This document shows positions 1 to 8,370 of a stretch of 64,000 nt of DNA, piece after piece; positions within the stretch are counted from its first letter, which is position 1; every line of letters begins with the position of its first letter. A program made the position numbers and the translations under genes. The notes below the pieces were generated by a model, which was given only the letters and a program-made list of their open reading frames with translations, was not told the origin of the DNA and searched no databases. The DNA is from Dyadobacter luteus (GTDB lineage: Bacteria; Bacteroidota; Bacteroidia; Cytophagales; Spirosomataceae): NCBI RefSeq assembly GCF_003383615.1, contig NZ_QNUL01000024.1:38931-102930 (forward strand), given 5' to 3'.

Positions 1-1458
1 AATAATCAGCACATTCTCACGATTCAGGCCAGGCGAGTAACTCCTTGCGTAGTGCAGTTGCCGATAGACCACGAAAGATCCGACCATCAGCAGAATGGAT
101 ACTGCAAATTGAAACACCACCAGACCGCTGCGTACACCGGCATGAGTTCCGACTAAGGGTGCTCCTGCCATTTTTGAAATGTCAGCGGATCTGAATCTTG
201 ACAAATAAAGTGCAGGATATAATCCTCCTAAAAGACCAGTGAATAGTGGTAACAGCGCAATGATAGTAAGGATCGGGAAAGAAAAGAGGTAGGAAACATT
301 GAGCTCCAAACCTGATAATTTATTGAATAATGGCAAAATGAGTACCACCAGAATTCCCGCCAGTAACACGGCAAATAAACTGAACATCATGGATTCGGTC
401 AGAAACTGCGCAATGAGCATCCCCCTCTGAGAGCCTAATGCTCTTCGGATTCCTACTTCCTGCGTTCTTTTTACAGATCGGGCAGTCGATAAATTCATAA
501 AGTTGACACATGCCAGCAAAAGAATAAGCCCACCTACGATGATAAATATCTTCACCTGCCCCTGATCTCCCAAAGTATCAAGTCTTGAAACCAGATTGCC
601 CGAAGCAAGGTGTAAACCGGACAGGGGGAGAAGTTTTACATCCAGGCGATCGCCACCGGCCAATTGCTTTTCAAGATTTTGTCCTGCTCTTGCGTAAGCA
701 GGAGTCGCAAATGTTCTGATCATTTGTGGAAACCTCATTTCCAATGTACTGATCATTCCTTCTGAAACGGGTGCCTTCAATTTCACCCAGGTATCCACCT
801 GTAACCATATCCAACTCCAGGAAAACCTCTCCACCACCTGATAGTGTGCCATTGGCATTACAAAATTGAATTGTACCGTAGAAGATGACGGTAAATCCCT
901 TACAATCCCGGTAATGTTGAAAAGGTTATCATTCACAGACAAAGTTTGTCCCAATGGTGAATCATTCCCGAAGTATTTCCGGGCCATTTCTTCTGTAATC
1001 ACTATGGATTCCGGACTATCAAGTGCTGTTTTCACGTCTCCGGCGACCATTGGGAAACCAAACAGTTCGAGAAAAGAAGTGTCTGCTGCTATCGCCAATT
1101 GTTCATTAAACTGAACAGGGTCTTTACCTGTCACCTGCTTTCTGACCACAACCGTACCCAGATTAAAAGTGCGGGCAGCCATTTCCACCTCGGGATTATC
1201 TGCTACCAGTCTCGGCCCCAATGGCGGAGGTGTGTTGGTCGTATACGCTTCCTGCTCTCCTACTTTGATGTCAAAAGCAACTGCACAAATCCGGTTCGTA
1301 TCCGGCAAAAACTGATCATAACTATACTCATGATAGACATACACAGCAATAAGCCATGTTGCCATAAGTCCCACTGCCAAACCGGCTACATTGATCAGTG
1401 AAAAGAATGTCTGCCTTTTAAAATTACGAAAGGCGATTTTGATGTGGTTCAATAGCAT
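1..1458 (-). CDS. FtsX/MacB-like ABC transporter permease, C-terminus beyond window
   Basis: The minus frame is open from ATG at 1458 to base 1 (486 codons) and runs off the left edge. The protein starts MLLNHIKIAFRNFKRQ, followed by a first membrane helix at about residues 18-40. A long extracytoplasmic MacB-type periplasmic core follows, containing the family signature ITEEMARKYFGND, then three helices around 290-410. The last visible residues (QLHYARSYSPGLNRENVLII) match the stretch just after the fifth helix of the complete paralogues, so roughly 300 residues are missing. It is the first of ten paralogues on this strand. It lies directly downstream of a sigma-54-type promoter and dyad pair at 1528-1622. 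The substrate is unknown; the family works with a MacB-type ATPase. Confidence 0.9.
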   Translation of the reverse strand, partial: MLLNHIKIAFRNFKRQTFFSLINVAGLAVGLMATWLIAVYVYHEYSYDQFLPDTNRICAVAFDIKVGEQEAYTTNTPPPLGPRLVADNPEVEMAARTFNLGTVVVRKQVTGKDPVQFNEQLAIAADTSFLELFGFPMVAGDVKTALDSPESIVITEEMARKYFGNDSPLGQTLSVNDNLFNITGIVRDLPSSSTVQFNFVMPMAHYQVVERFSWSWIWLQVDTWVKLKAPVSEGMISTLEMRFPQMIRTFATPAYARAGQNLEKQLAGGDRLDVKLLPLSGLHLASGNLVSRLDTLGDQGQVKIFIIVGGLILLLACVNFMNLSTARSVKRTQEVGIRRALGSQRGMLIAQFLTESMMFSLFAVLLAGILVVLILPLFNKLSGLELNVSYLFSFPILTIIALLPLFTGLLGGLYPALYLSRFRSADISKMAGAPLVGTHAGVRSGLVVFQFAVSILLMVGSFVVYRQLHYARSYSPGLNRENVLII

Positions 1459-1527
1459 AGTCAGGTTCGGATAGGACTTTAAACACAAATATGGAAGAAC
1501 AATCAAAAGTTCATCACTTACGTAAAC

Positions 1528-1622
1528 TTAAAATGACATACCAGAAAAACAAACTACTGAATAACAATACATTAACAAAAACAAACATGTCCGATAATGA
1601 ACATATGGGACTAAAATGAACA
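1528..1622 (-). promoter_or_regulatory. Sigma-54-type promoter with two upstream activator dyads (site A)
   Basis: Read on the minus strand, 1528-1543 gives TGGTAT-N5-TTTAA, resembling a -24/-12 element. The dyad TGTCCGATAATGAACA lies at 1588-1603, 44 bp upstream of it. A half-conserved second dyad GGGACTAAAATGAACA is at 1607-1622. The first dyad is the exact reverse complement of the dyad at 36723-36738 in front of the HlyD gene. The spacing to the -24 box is about 20 bp (two helical turns) shorter than at the four sister sites. The -12 box is imperfect, so the promoter itself is less certain than the dyad. Confidence 0.7.
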
Positions 1623-1653
1623 GCTATCTATTTTATCAATCTTACAGATAGCT
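1622..1653. repeat. Short inverted repeat between divergent genes
   Basis: AGCTATCT at 1622-1629 and AGATAGCT at 1646-1653 form an 8-bp stem with a 16-nt loop. It sits beside the distal activator dyad and could separate the divergent regulatory regions. No U-tract follows. The rest of 1654-1825 is very A/T-rich and shows no clear -33/-7 promoter for the downstream SusC gene. Confidence 0.4.
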
Positions 1654-1825
1654 ACATCAGCATTATATTCTAATATTTTTTACATAAACCGTTAATAATT
1701 CTACAACAGATCAATATAACCAAACAATAATTCACCATAACTAAATAATTTATCCTTTCCTGATATGAATATTCTTACTGATTGAAGATATTTACTTTTC
1801 TCATACACACTTAAACCAAATACGT

Positions 1826-4800
1826 ATGCAATCAACAATATACCGGGTATTTACAAATGCGCGCTGGATTCTCGTAGTGGCCATGATTTTTATGGCATCT
1901 GCGAGTACATGGGCCCAATCCTACACCATCAGCGGCAAGGTGAGCGATGCCTCCGGACAAGGTATTCCGGGTGTATCGGTTCAGATCAAAAATACTTCCC
2001 AGGGAAGTATCACAGACGTAGAAGGCGCTTACTTAATCTCTGTTACCAACCTTCAGCAGGGGGATTACACACTGGATTTTTCGGCAGTTGGCTTTAAAAC
2101 TTCCTCTCAAAAAATTACGCTCGGCAACCAGACTGCCATTACCATAAATGCAAGTTTAGCAGATGAAGTGGCTGTTCTGGACGAAGTAGTGGTGACGGGC
2201 TCTACGATCAAATCCACCAGGAGACAGCTCGGAAACGCCATTAACTCCATAAGTGCTGCTGATTTGCAAAAATCAGGAACAGGAAATCTTTTCTCGGCAC
2301 TGCAAGGAAAGGTACCCGGCGCCCAGATCACACAAAACTCAGGAGACCCCGCAGGAGGTATGACGATACGCCTCAGAGGTATCAAATCGCTGCAGGGAAA
2401 CTCCGATCCTTTGTATGTAATCGATGGTGTAATCGTGAGTAATTCATCCGCCAATGTTTCTCAGTTTGCCCTCTCCGACCAGGTAGGACAAGCAACCGTC
2501 GGCACCAACCGTATGGCCGATATCAACCCTGCTGACATTGAATCGATGAGCATTATTAATGGTGCAGCGGCTGCGGCGCAATATGGCTCCCGGGCATCAA
2601 ATGGTGTGGTATTGATTACAACCAAACGCGGAAAAACGGGCGCGCCACAGGTCAATTTCTCCACGAGTGTCAATGTAAGTGAGTTACGCAAAAAATTCTA
2701 TATAAGCACCTATGGCAAACAATTTGGCTACCCTTCTCTGAGATTGGGCACAATAACGGGTCTTTCTGCTGCTCAGCTAGCCGCTAATCCGGGTGTAACT
2801 GTTACAAGAATCAACCGCGACGGCGTATTTGCTGATCTTTCCACAAACATGGTGGATGTCCAGCGGTACGATTATCAGGACAATATTTACAGAACAGGAA
2901 TCGGCACTGACAATTCCGTGTCAGTCAGCGGTGGAACGGATAAAACGCAGTATTTCGCTTCACTTTCCTATTTAAAGAACCAGGGCATCGTGAAAGGTAC
3001 CGACTTCCAGCGTTATGGATTGCGGGTAAGACTCGAACAGAGGCTGGCCAGCTGGGCAAAATTGTCAGCGGGAATCACCTACACCAACAGCTTTGCAAAT
3101 GAGAAACCTAACGGAAACGTATTTTACAGCCCCGTTAACTCCATTAATATTACCAATAACATTTATGATATCACCCGCAGGGATGCTTCCGGCAATTTAC
3201 TCGCTGTAGAACCTACCCGCGTAAACCCTTTGACCGTTATTGAGAAAATGCGCTTTACACAGGCTGTAAACCGCACGGTTAACGACTTGCAACTGAACCT
3301 GACTCCGTTCAAAGGTTTCAATATCGACTGGGTTTTCGGGATTGATGCTTTCTCTCAGCTGGGCAAAAACCTGATTCCTGCCTATCCCTATCAGTCTGTC
3401 GCCGGCCTACCTGCCGAACGCTTCCCGGATGGATTTGCAGCCAACGTAAACGCCAATACGTTTCTGTACAACAGCGATATCAACTTTTCTTACGAAACAG
3501 ATCTTTCAAAGGATTTGAAACTCAATGTAATAGCGGGATTGAGCTACCAGAATAGCAAGACCGATCTGACTTATGGTAGCGGACAAAGACTGGCTCCATT
3601 CATTGAAACCGTAAGTGGAGCTACCAGCACTGTAAGATCCAGCTACAATTATGATCAGTTCGACCTTTTCGGCGTTTTTGCTCAGGCAACACTTGGTTAC
3701 CGGAATCTGCTGTTTCTGACTGGTGCTGTACGTCGCGACCGGTCTTCCAAATTCTCTGAATCTGAGTCAAATCAAACATATCCAAAATTCAGTGCGAGTT
3801 TTATTCCTTCTGATCTGGAATTCTGGAAGGGCGGCAATATGGCCAATGTAGTAAATACTGCCAAAGTGAGATACTCATGGGGTCGCTCCGGAAACCTGAC
3901 AGGAATTGGTTCTTATGATCGTTTCTGGCAATTCCAGCCTGTGCAGTTCCTGGGCAAAGGTACCATTCTACCAAGCGGAACTTTGGCTAACCCGAATGTA
4001 AAACCAGAGTTCATGACTGAAAATGAAGGCGGTATTGACCTGACTTTCCTGGAAAACAAATTATCTCTTGGACTGACTGCCTACAAACAAAAAATTACTG
4101 ACCTCGTTGTCAATAAAGTATTGGCGCCCAGCGAAGGAGGTACAAGCAGTATCGACAATGTGGGAGAAATGCAGAACAAAGGTTTTGAGGTAAATCTGGG
4201 TTATACGGTCGTTCGTAACAAGGATTTCAACTGGGATTTCAACGTTATATACAGTCAGAACCGAAACAAAATTACACGCCTGGGCAGTCCGCTTTCTGCC
4301 CTGACGACTGTCACCGGCGCACCTTCCTATCTGATTGAAGGACAACCAGCCAGCGTATTCTATGGAACGTTCTTTGCCCGTAACAGCGATGGAAGCCTGT
4401 TTTTAACAGCTCAGGATTTACCTCAATCGCAAAAAGGCGTACAATCTGCCAGCGATCCACTTGCCTACACACCAGCCGAAACAGGAAGTAACGGCCAGTT
4501 CCTTACCAATACAATGGTACGTAAAATCATCGGAAATCCTAATCCCAAATGGACAGGATCTTTCGTAAGTAATCTGACGTATAAGAGCTTCGGATTCCGT
4601 TTTCTGATTGATGCAGTGCAAGGCGTAGAGGTATTTAATGCCGACAGACGTACCCGTCAGGGTGTCGGGATCGGCGATTACTCCGAAAAAGAGTTAAAAG
4701 GTGAATTGCCAAGAGGTTATGTCTACTCGATTTACAACACCGAAGAATGGCGTATCGATAACGGTTCATTTGTAAAGCTTCGCGAGGTTAGTCTGTCTTA

Positions 4801-4999
4801 CACTTTACCTTCGATCATTAAAAACGTTCGGAACATCAACATTTCTCTGACCGGCAGAAACCTGCTGTCCATCGACAATTATGATGGCTACGACCCGGAA
4901 ACCAATGCCGGAGGAAACAGTGACATGGTAAGGGGTATTGACTTTGGCAACGTGCCAATTCCGAGAAGTTATCAGCTAAAATTATCTGCAAGTTTCTGA
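1826..4999 (+). CDS. SusC/RagA-type TonB-linked outer membrane transporter
   Basis: This 1057-residue protein has the full SusC layout. A signal peptide ends near TWA-QS (about residue 30). A carboxypeptidase-regulatory-like beta-sandwich spans about 32-115 (SGKVSDASGQGIPGVSVQIK). A TonB-box-like LDEVVVTG follows at about 117-124, then a plug with LQGKVPGAQI and GAAAAAQYGSRASNGVVLITTK. A long beta barrel completes it, ending in SYQLKLSASF with a terminal Phe. It is followed 51 bp later by a SusD partner. The pair would form a TonB-driven outer membrane importer for oligosaccharides, peptides or other large nutrients. No degradative enzyme, sigma/anti-sigma pair or sensor adjoins the pair, so the substrate cannot be named. 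Confidence 0.97.
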   Translation: MQSTIYRVFTNARWILVVAMIFMASASTWAQSYTISGKVSDASGQGIPGVSVQIKNTSQGSITDVEGAYLISVTNLQQGDYTLDFSAVGFKTSSQKITLGNQTAITINASLADEVAVLDEVVVTGSTIKSTRRQLGNAINSISAADLQKSGTGNLFSALQGKVPGAQITQNSGDPAGGMTIRLRGIKSLQGNSDPLYVIDGVIVSNSSANVSQFALSDQVGQATVGTNRMADINPADIESMSIINGAAAAAQYGSRASNGVVLITTKRGKTGAPQVNFSTSVNVSELRKKFYISTYGKQFGYPSLRLGTITGLSAAQLAANPGVTVTRINRDGVFADLSTNMVDVQRYDYQDNIYRTGIGTDNSVSVSGGTDKTQYFASLSYLKNQGIVKGTDFQRYGLRVRLEQRLASWAKLSAGITYTNSFANEKPNGNVFYSPVNSINITNNIYDITRRDASGNLLAVEPTRVNPLTVIEKMRFTQAVNRTVNDLQLNLTPFKGFNIDWVFGIDAFSQLGKNLIPAYPYQSVAGLPAERFPDGFAANVNANTFLYNSDINFSYETDLSKDLKLNVIAGLSYQNSKTDLTYGSGQRLAPFIETVSGATSTVRSSYNYDQFDLFGVFAQATLGYRNLLFLTGAVRRDRSSKFSESESNQTYPKFSASFIPSDLEFWKGGNMANVVNTAKVRYSWGRSGNLTGIGSYDRFWQFQPVQFLGKGTILPSGTLANPNVKPEFMTENEGGIDLTFLENKLSLGLTAYKQKITDLVVNKVLAPSEGGTSSIDNVGEMQNKGFEVNLGYTVVRNKDFNWDFNVIYSQNRNKITRLGSPLSALTTVTGAPSYLIEGQPASVFYGTFFARNSDGSLFLTAQDLPQSQKGVQSASDPLAYTPAETGSNGQFLTNTMVRKIIGNPNPKWTGSFVSNLTYKSFGFRFLIDAVQGVEVFNADRRTRQGVGIGDYSEKELKGELPRGYVYSIYNTEEWRIDNGSFVKLREVSLSYTLPSIIKNVRNINISLTGRNLLSIDNYDGYDPETNAGGNSDMVRGIDFGNVPIPRSYQLKLSASF

Positions 5000-5050
5000 T
5001 CCGATGTGGATAAAACCACGCGGTTAAAGATCACTTAACTATTTGATTCT

Positions 5051-6325
5051 ATGAAAAAGACACACATATATACAATACTTACTGCCACCATGCTGGCTTT
5101 TGCGTCCTGCGAGCAAAAGGAGTATCTCAACCCAAGCTCAACAACAGAGGGGCAGGTCATTAACGATGTTACCGGACTCATCACCCTCGCCAACGGACTG
5201 CAGTTCAGATATTCTATGAGCGGCGGGCTCTATAATTTTATCTCTGCAAACGGACTCACAACCAAAGAGCTGGTGGTATTGAATGCAGGGAACACCGATC
5301 TCGACCTGCTCGGCAAAGGCTCCGGCAACGTGCAGGGCAACAATGCGACCATCACCACACTCTGGGCGCAATGCCACCTTACCAAATCCAATGCCGATAT
5401 CGTTCTTAACAATCTGGATAAAGCAACAGATCCTGCATTTAGGAGCGGCCTGGTTGCTTATGCTTCAATCTTTAAAGCACTGGCATTGGGCACCATCGCG
5501 GAGTTTTGGCAACAGGCGCCGATTAAGACAGGAAAAAACATAGCATTTAATTCCAGAGAAGATGTACTAAAAGAGGCGGTTACTCTCCTGGAAACAGCCT
5601 CCGCAGCTGTGCTGGCTACTCCTCCATCTGCTGATTTTACACGACAGGTTGTCAATAGTGTCGATCTGGCCAACACCTCTCAGGCACTTATTGCACGCTA
5701 CAGTCTGATGCTCGGAGAATATGACAAAGCTCTTGCCGCAGCCAACAAGGTGGATCTGACCAAGAAATCAGCCTTCAATTTTGACGATGTAAGCCAGAAT
5801 CCAATCTTCTTTCTTTCATTCGGAAACCGGAACGTGACCGAACCTGTCAATACTTCTCTTGGCCTTCCTGATGCGCTTAAACCAGCTACAGGCGATAAAA
5901 GAATCAGTTTTTATACACAGACGGCTACGCCTTCCAGAAATTTAGGAACGGGGTTTTTCACAGCCAACAATGCAGCGGTGCCTGTATACCTTCCCGGGGA
6001 GATCACGCTTATAAAGGCGGAAATACTGGCACGACAGAGCAAACTGACGGAAGCCATCGCCGAACTGGATAAGGTATTAACCAAAACGACGGATGTATGG
6101 GGTTTGGGAGCAGGTCTTCCTGCTTACTCCGGTGCTACTGATGCAGCTTCGGTTCTGACAGAAATCTATAGAAACCGCTGTATTGAGCTTTTCATGTCGG
6201 GATTAAAACTGGAAGATTCGAGACGCTTCGGCAGGCCGGATACAGAGCGTAACCGCAACTGGTATCCCTACCCGACTACCGAACGACAAAACAATACCAG
6301 CACTCCGGCAGATCCTGCCAACTAA
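5051..6325 (+). CDS. SusD/RagB-family nutrient-binding outer membrane lipoprotein
   Basis: The 424-residue product has a lipoprotein signal MKKTHIYTILTATMLAFASC with the lipidated Cys at 20. Helical TPR-like segments follow (LVAYASIFKALALGTIAEFWQQAP; the SusD fold is helical). The C-terminal region carries the usual RNRCIELFMSGLKLEDSRRF and ends in YPYPTTER. It is short for SusD (often 480-600 residues) and fits the shorter RagB-like group. It lies 51 bp after SusC, so the two are surely co-transcribed. It acts as the surface lid that binds ligand over the SusC barrel. A strong terminator follows at 6331-6370. Confidence 0.93.
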   Translation: MKKTHIYTILTATMLAFASCEQKEYLNPSSTTEGQVINDVTGLITLANGLQFRYSMSGGLYNFISANGLTTKELVVLNAGNTDLDLLGKGSGNVQGNNATITTLWAQCHLTKSNADIVLNNLDKATDPAFRSGLVAYASIFKALALGTIAEFWQQAPIKTGKNIAFNSREDVLKEAVTLLETASAAVLATPPSADFTRQVVNSVDLANTSQALIARYSLMLGEYDKALAAANKVDLTKKSAFNFDDVSQNPIFFLSFGNRNVTEPVNTSLGLPDALKPATGDKRISFYTQTATPSRNLGTGFFTANNAAVPVYLPGEITLIKAEILARQSKLTEAIAELDKVLTKTTDVWGLGAGLPAYSGATDAASVLTEIYRNRCIELFMSGLKLEDSRRFGRPDTERNRNWYPYPTTERQNNTSTPADPAN

Positions 6326-6330
6326 AAAGA

Positions 6331-6370
6331 AAGCCCCGCCACAAATTCATCAAACTTGTAGGCGGGGCTT
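6331..6370. terminator. Bidirectional intrinsic terminator between susD and a Spy-like gene
   Basis: AAGCCCCGCC (6331-6340) pairs with GGCGGGGCTT (6361-6370) in a perfect 10-bp G/C-rich stem with a 20-nt loop. It is flanked by an A-run on the left and ATTTTT on the right, so it can stop both the rightward SusCD transcript and the leftward transcript of the gene ending at 6392. Confidence 0.9.
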
Positions 6371-6391
6371 ATTTTTCATGGCTTAGTTATA

Positions 6392-6778
6392 TTATCCTCT
6401 TCGTTTCCAGTTGTCCTGAGGAAAACCCTTCTGCGTTCTTTCATAAACGAGTAATCGTTGTTGCTGCTTGGGAGTGAGCACTGCCATAATCTCATGCTGC
6501 TTTTGCACCTCCCACGCTCTTCTTTGCTGCATGCTTACAGGACGTCTGTTTCCGACAGCCAGACGATCATACTTATTTTCGATTTTCTTAATCTTATTCT
6601 GCTGCTTGCGCGTCAGATTTACAATTCGATCCAGCTTGTTAATCTCATATTCTTCCCGGGCATTATCAACTCTCTGATGATTGTAACTGCGGTCATTCGG
6701 AAAATTTCCTCTTTGCGCAAAACCATTTCCGATGGTAAGAATGGCAACTGCTGCGATGGCTATGATGGTCTTTTTCAT
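6392..6778 (-). CDS. Exported Spy/CpxP-like (LTxxQ) small protein
   Basis: I start at the internal ATG at 6778 because it gives a clean signal peptide (MKKTIIAIAAVAILTIGNGFAQ), matching its neighbour exactly in layout; the ATG at 6817 adds 13 residues that spoil it. The mature part is about 107 residues, highly charged and helical. It has two LTxxQ-like motifs (LTRKQQNKIKKIENKYDRL and LTPKQQQRLLVYE), as in the Spy/CpxP periplasmic chaperone group, although overall similarity to Spy is only in this pattern. It is a paralogue of the gene at 6840-7253, 61 bp upstream; both are preceded by AGAAACC before ATG. They are probably co-transcribed. The function is inferred as envelope stress. Confidence 0.75.
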   Translation of the reverse strand: MKKTIIAIAAVAILTIGNGFAQRGNFPNDRSYNHQRVDNAREEYEINKLDRIVNLTRKQQNKIKKIENKYDRLAVGNRRPVSMQQRRAWEVQKQHEIMAVLTPKQQQRLLVYERTQKGFPQDNWKRRG

Positions 6779-6839
6779 GGTTTCTGATAATTTAAAGTGA
6801 TTAATGAATGGTTTCATGGCTTACTCAACTACTTCAATA

Positions 6840-7253
6840 TTAACCTCTGCTGTTGGGACGGTTACGAACATTAACTCTGTTTTTACTATTGTCTTTAACC
6901 GCGTATTGATAAGAATTTAACTTTTTCAATTGAGCAGAACTCAGCACCTCCAGAATATCGTGGCGCTCCTGTTCATCCAGGCGGTTAACGCTTGCCCAGG
7001 TTTGTGATTTCTTAGCGTTTTTCGATACTCTTGCGTAGTAATCCTTAATCTTTGCAATTTCCTTTTCCTGATTTCTGGTCAAAGACACGATACGATCCAG
7101 CTCTCTCAATTCCATGTCGGTCACATTTGTAGTTGTCCGGCTGCTTGTTACGTACACAGGACCGTCGTGTCCGTTCGATTTATATGCCTGAGAAAAGCTG
7201 TTAGTAACAGTAAAAACGGCTAATGCTGCGATGGCTATGATGCTCTTTTTCAT
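6840..7253 (-). CDS. Exported Spy/CpxP-like (LTxxQ) small protein, paralogue
   Basis: The 137-residue product has signal peptide MKKSIIAIAALAVFTVTNSFSQ. A helical mature part follows with ELDRIVSLTRNQEKEIAKIK and, further on, a second helix pair around EERHDILEVLSSAQLKKLNSY. The first LTxxQ is clear; the second is degenerate (LSSAQ). The tail is rich in Asn/Arg (KDNSKNRVNVRNRPNSRG). It is a tandem duplicate of the gene at 6392-6778, the conserved part being the signal peptide and the LDRIV-LTRxQ helix. It is likely the first gene of a two-gene unit transcribed from the 7254-7572 gap. Confidence 0.75.
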   Translation of the reverse strand: MKKSIIAIAALAVFTVTNSFSQAYKSNGHDGPVYVTSSRTTTNVTDMELRELDRIVSLTRNQEKEIAKIKDYYARVSKNAKKSQTWASVNRLDEQERHDILEVLSSAQLKKLNSYQYAVKDNSKNRVNVRNRPNSRG

Positions 7254-7504
7254 GGTTTCTAAAATTTAAATTTGTTTGTTAATGATGGTTAGAGGGGATT
7301 TTAAGAGTGCAGTTTAATCACTGGATTGTACAATCTACCAATAAGCTGTAAGGGTAGATGAATCGCAGATATTTACCGATAAAATAGGAATAGAGTATAT
7401 CAGACTCTGACCATGCTATCAAAAAGATGTAGGTATAGCCATAAGTCTGTTGCGAACGGACGGTTGTTTTCTGAGAAAAACTTCTGGTTTAAAAGTCGTT
7501 TCTT

Positions 7505-7512
7505 TAAATTTG
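7505..7512 (+). promoter_or_regulatory. Bacteroidetes-type -7 box (TAAATTTG) upstream of lipoprotein gene
   Basis: TAAATTTG fits the TAnnTTTG -7 consensus of the Bacteroidetes housekeeping sigma factor. It would give a leader of about 55 nt to the GTG at 7573. The expected -33 TTG is not clear. The remaining 7254-7500 sequence is a 250-bp A/T-rich gap that must hold the promoter of the leftward Spy-like pair, but I see no convincing box there. Confidence 0.4.
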
Positions 7513-7572
7513 CAGATGTATACCAGAATAAACGTAAACCACGTTCTGAATAAGAAATAAACAAACTCGCCT

Positions 7573-8325
7573 GTGAAAGTTACATTTACAAAAAAAATAC
7601 GTCGTATCTCCACTGTAGTATCGGGATTAGCCCTGGGTGCTATGCTGATGTTTCAGAGCTGCAATAAAGACTCCGGAACAGACCCTATCTCTCCGTACAA
7701 TTATTATCCCCTGGAAATCGGACAGTTTCAGATTTATCAGGTAAATGAGGAAGTCTATTCTGCAGGGAATGCCAATCCGGTATTGAAAGCATGGCAGGAA
7801 AGAGATGAAGTGACAAGTGTGAGTCAGGACTCCGCGGGAACAAAAGTTTTCATCGTTTCTAGATACACGAGAAATACTGCTGCACAATCGTGGCAGAAAA
7901 CAAAAGAATACAGTGTTCGTCACGATCCCGACAAAGTGATTGTCAATCTGGACAATGAAGTGCTGATGCCACTGGTTTTCCCATATAGTCCGCAGGTAAC
8001 ATGGGATGGCTATCGTTATTTCAAAGTAGAAGATACCGATCCCCGTCATAACACGTTGCATAAATATGAAAATATCAATCAGGCACTTGCAATCGATAAT
8101 CTCAATTTCGATAAAACGATTAAAGTCTCTGAAAGAGCAGACACAGCAGGAATTGTGCAGTTTAGGCTTGGATACAAGGAGTATGCTGCTAATGTGGGTT
8201 TGATTGTAGATGAGCAAACCAACTTTGATTACCTGCAGGAAAACGGAGAATTTGTCGGTTACCGTATCATAGGATCAGGAACCCGACGAGTACGTAAAAT
8301 CATAGAGTACGGTATTGCTCAATAA
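7573..8325 (+). CDS. Putative lipoprotein of unknown function
   Basis: The only possible full-length start is GTG at 7573, because an in-frame TAA lies just upstream and the next ATG would cut into the signal peptide. The 250-residue product has a positively charged start, a hydrophobic segment and lipobox LMFQSC with Cys at 30. The mature part begins with a Ser/Thr/Pro-rich linker, then YNYYPLEIGQFQIYQVNEEVYS, a pattern common in Bacteroidetes secreted lipoproteins. It looks all-beta. I recognise no family or catalytic motif. It is a single-gene unit with its own terminator at 8335-8359, convergent with the permease ending at 8371. Confidence 0.75.
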   Translation: MKVTFTKKIRRISTVVSGLALGAMLMFQSCNKDSGTDPISPYNYYPLEIGQFQIYQVNEEVYSAGNANPVLKAWQERDEVTSVSQDSAGTKVFIVSRYTRNTAAQSWQKTKEYSVRHDPDKVIVNLDNEVLMPLVFPYSPQVTWDGYRYFKVEDTDPRHNTLHKYENINQALAIDNLNFDKTIKVSERADTAGIVQFRLGYKEYAANVGLIVDEQTNFDYLQENGEFVGYRIIGSGTRRVRKIIEYGIAQ

Positions 8326-8334
8326 TATAAACGA

Positions 8335-8359
8335 CCGGCAGACCTTTCAACTCTGCCGG
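8335..8359 (+). terminator. Intrinsic terminator after lipoprotein gene
   Basis: CCGGCAGA (8335-8342) pairs with TCTGCCGG (8352-8359), loop of 9 nt, followed by CTGTTTTCCTTTT. It ends the rightward lipoprotein transcript just before the stop of the convergent permease. Confidence 0.8.
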
Positions 8360-8370
8360 CTGTTTTCCTT

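Noticed and set aside
1826..6325. SusC/SusD pair as part of the sigma-54 regulon
   Set aside because: It is on the other strand, no -24/-12-like element faces it, and it ends with its own terminator. Proximity to site A is the only link.
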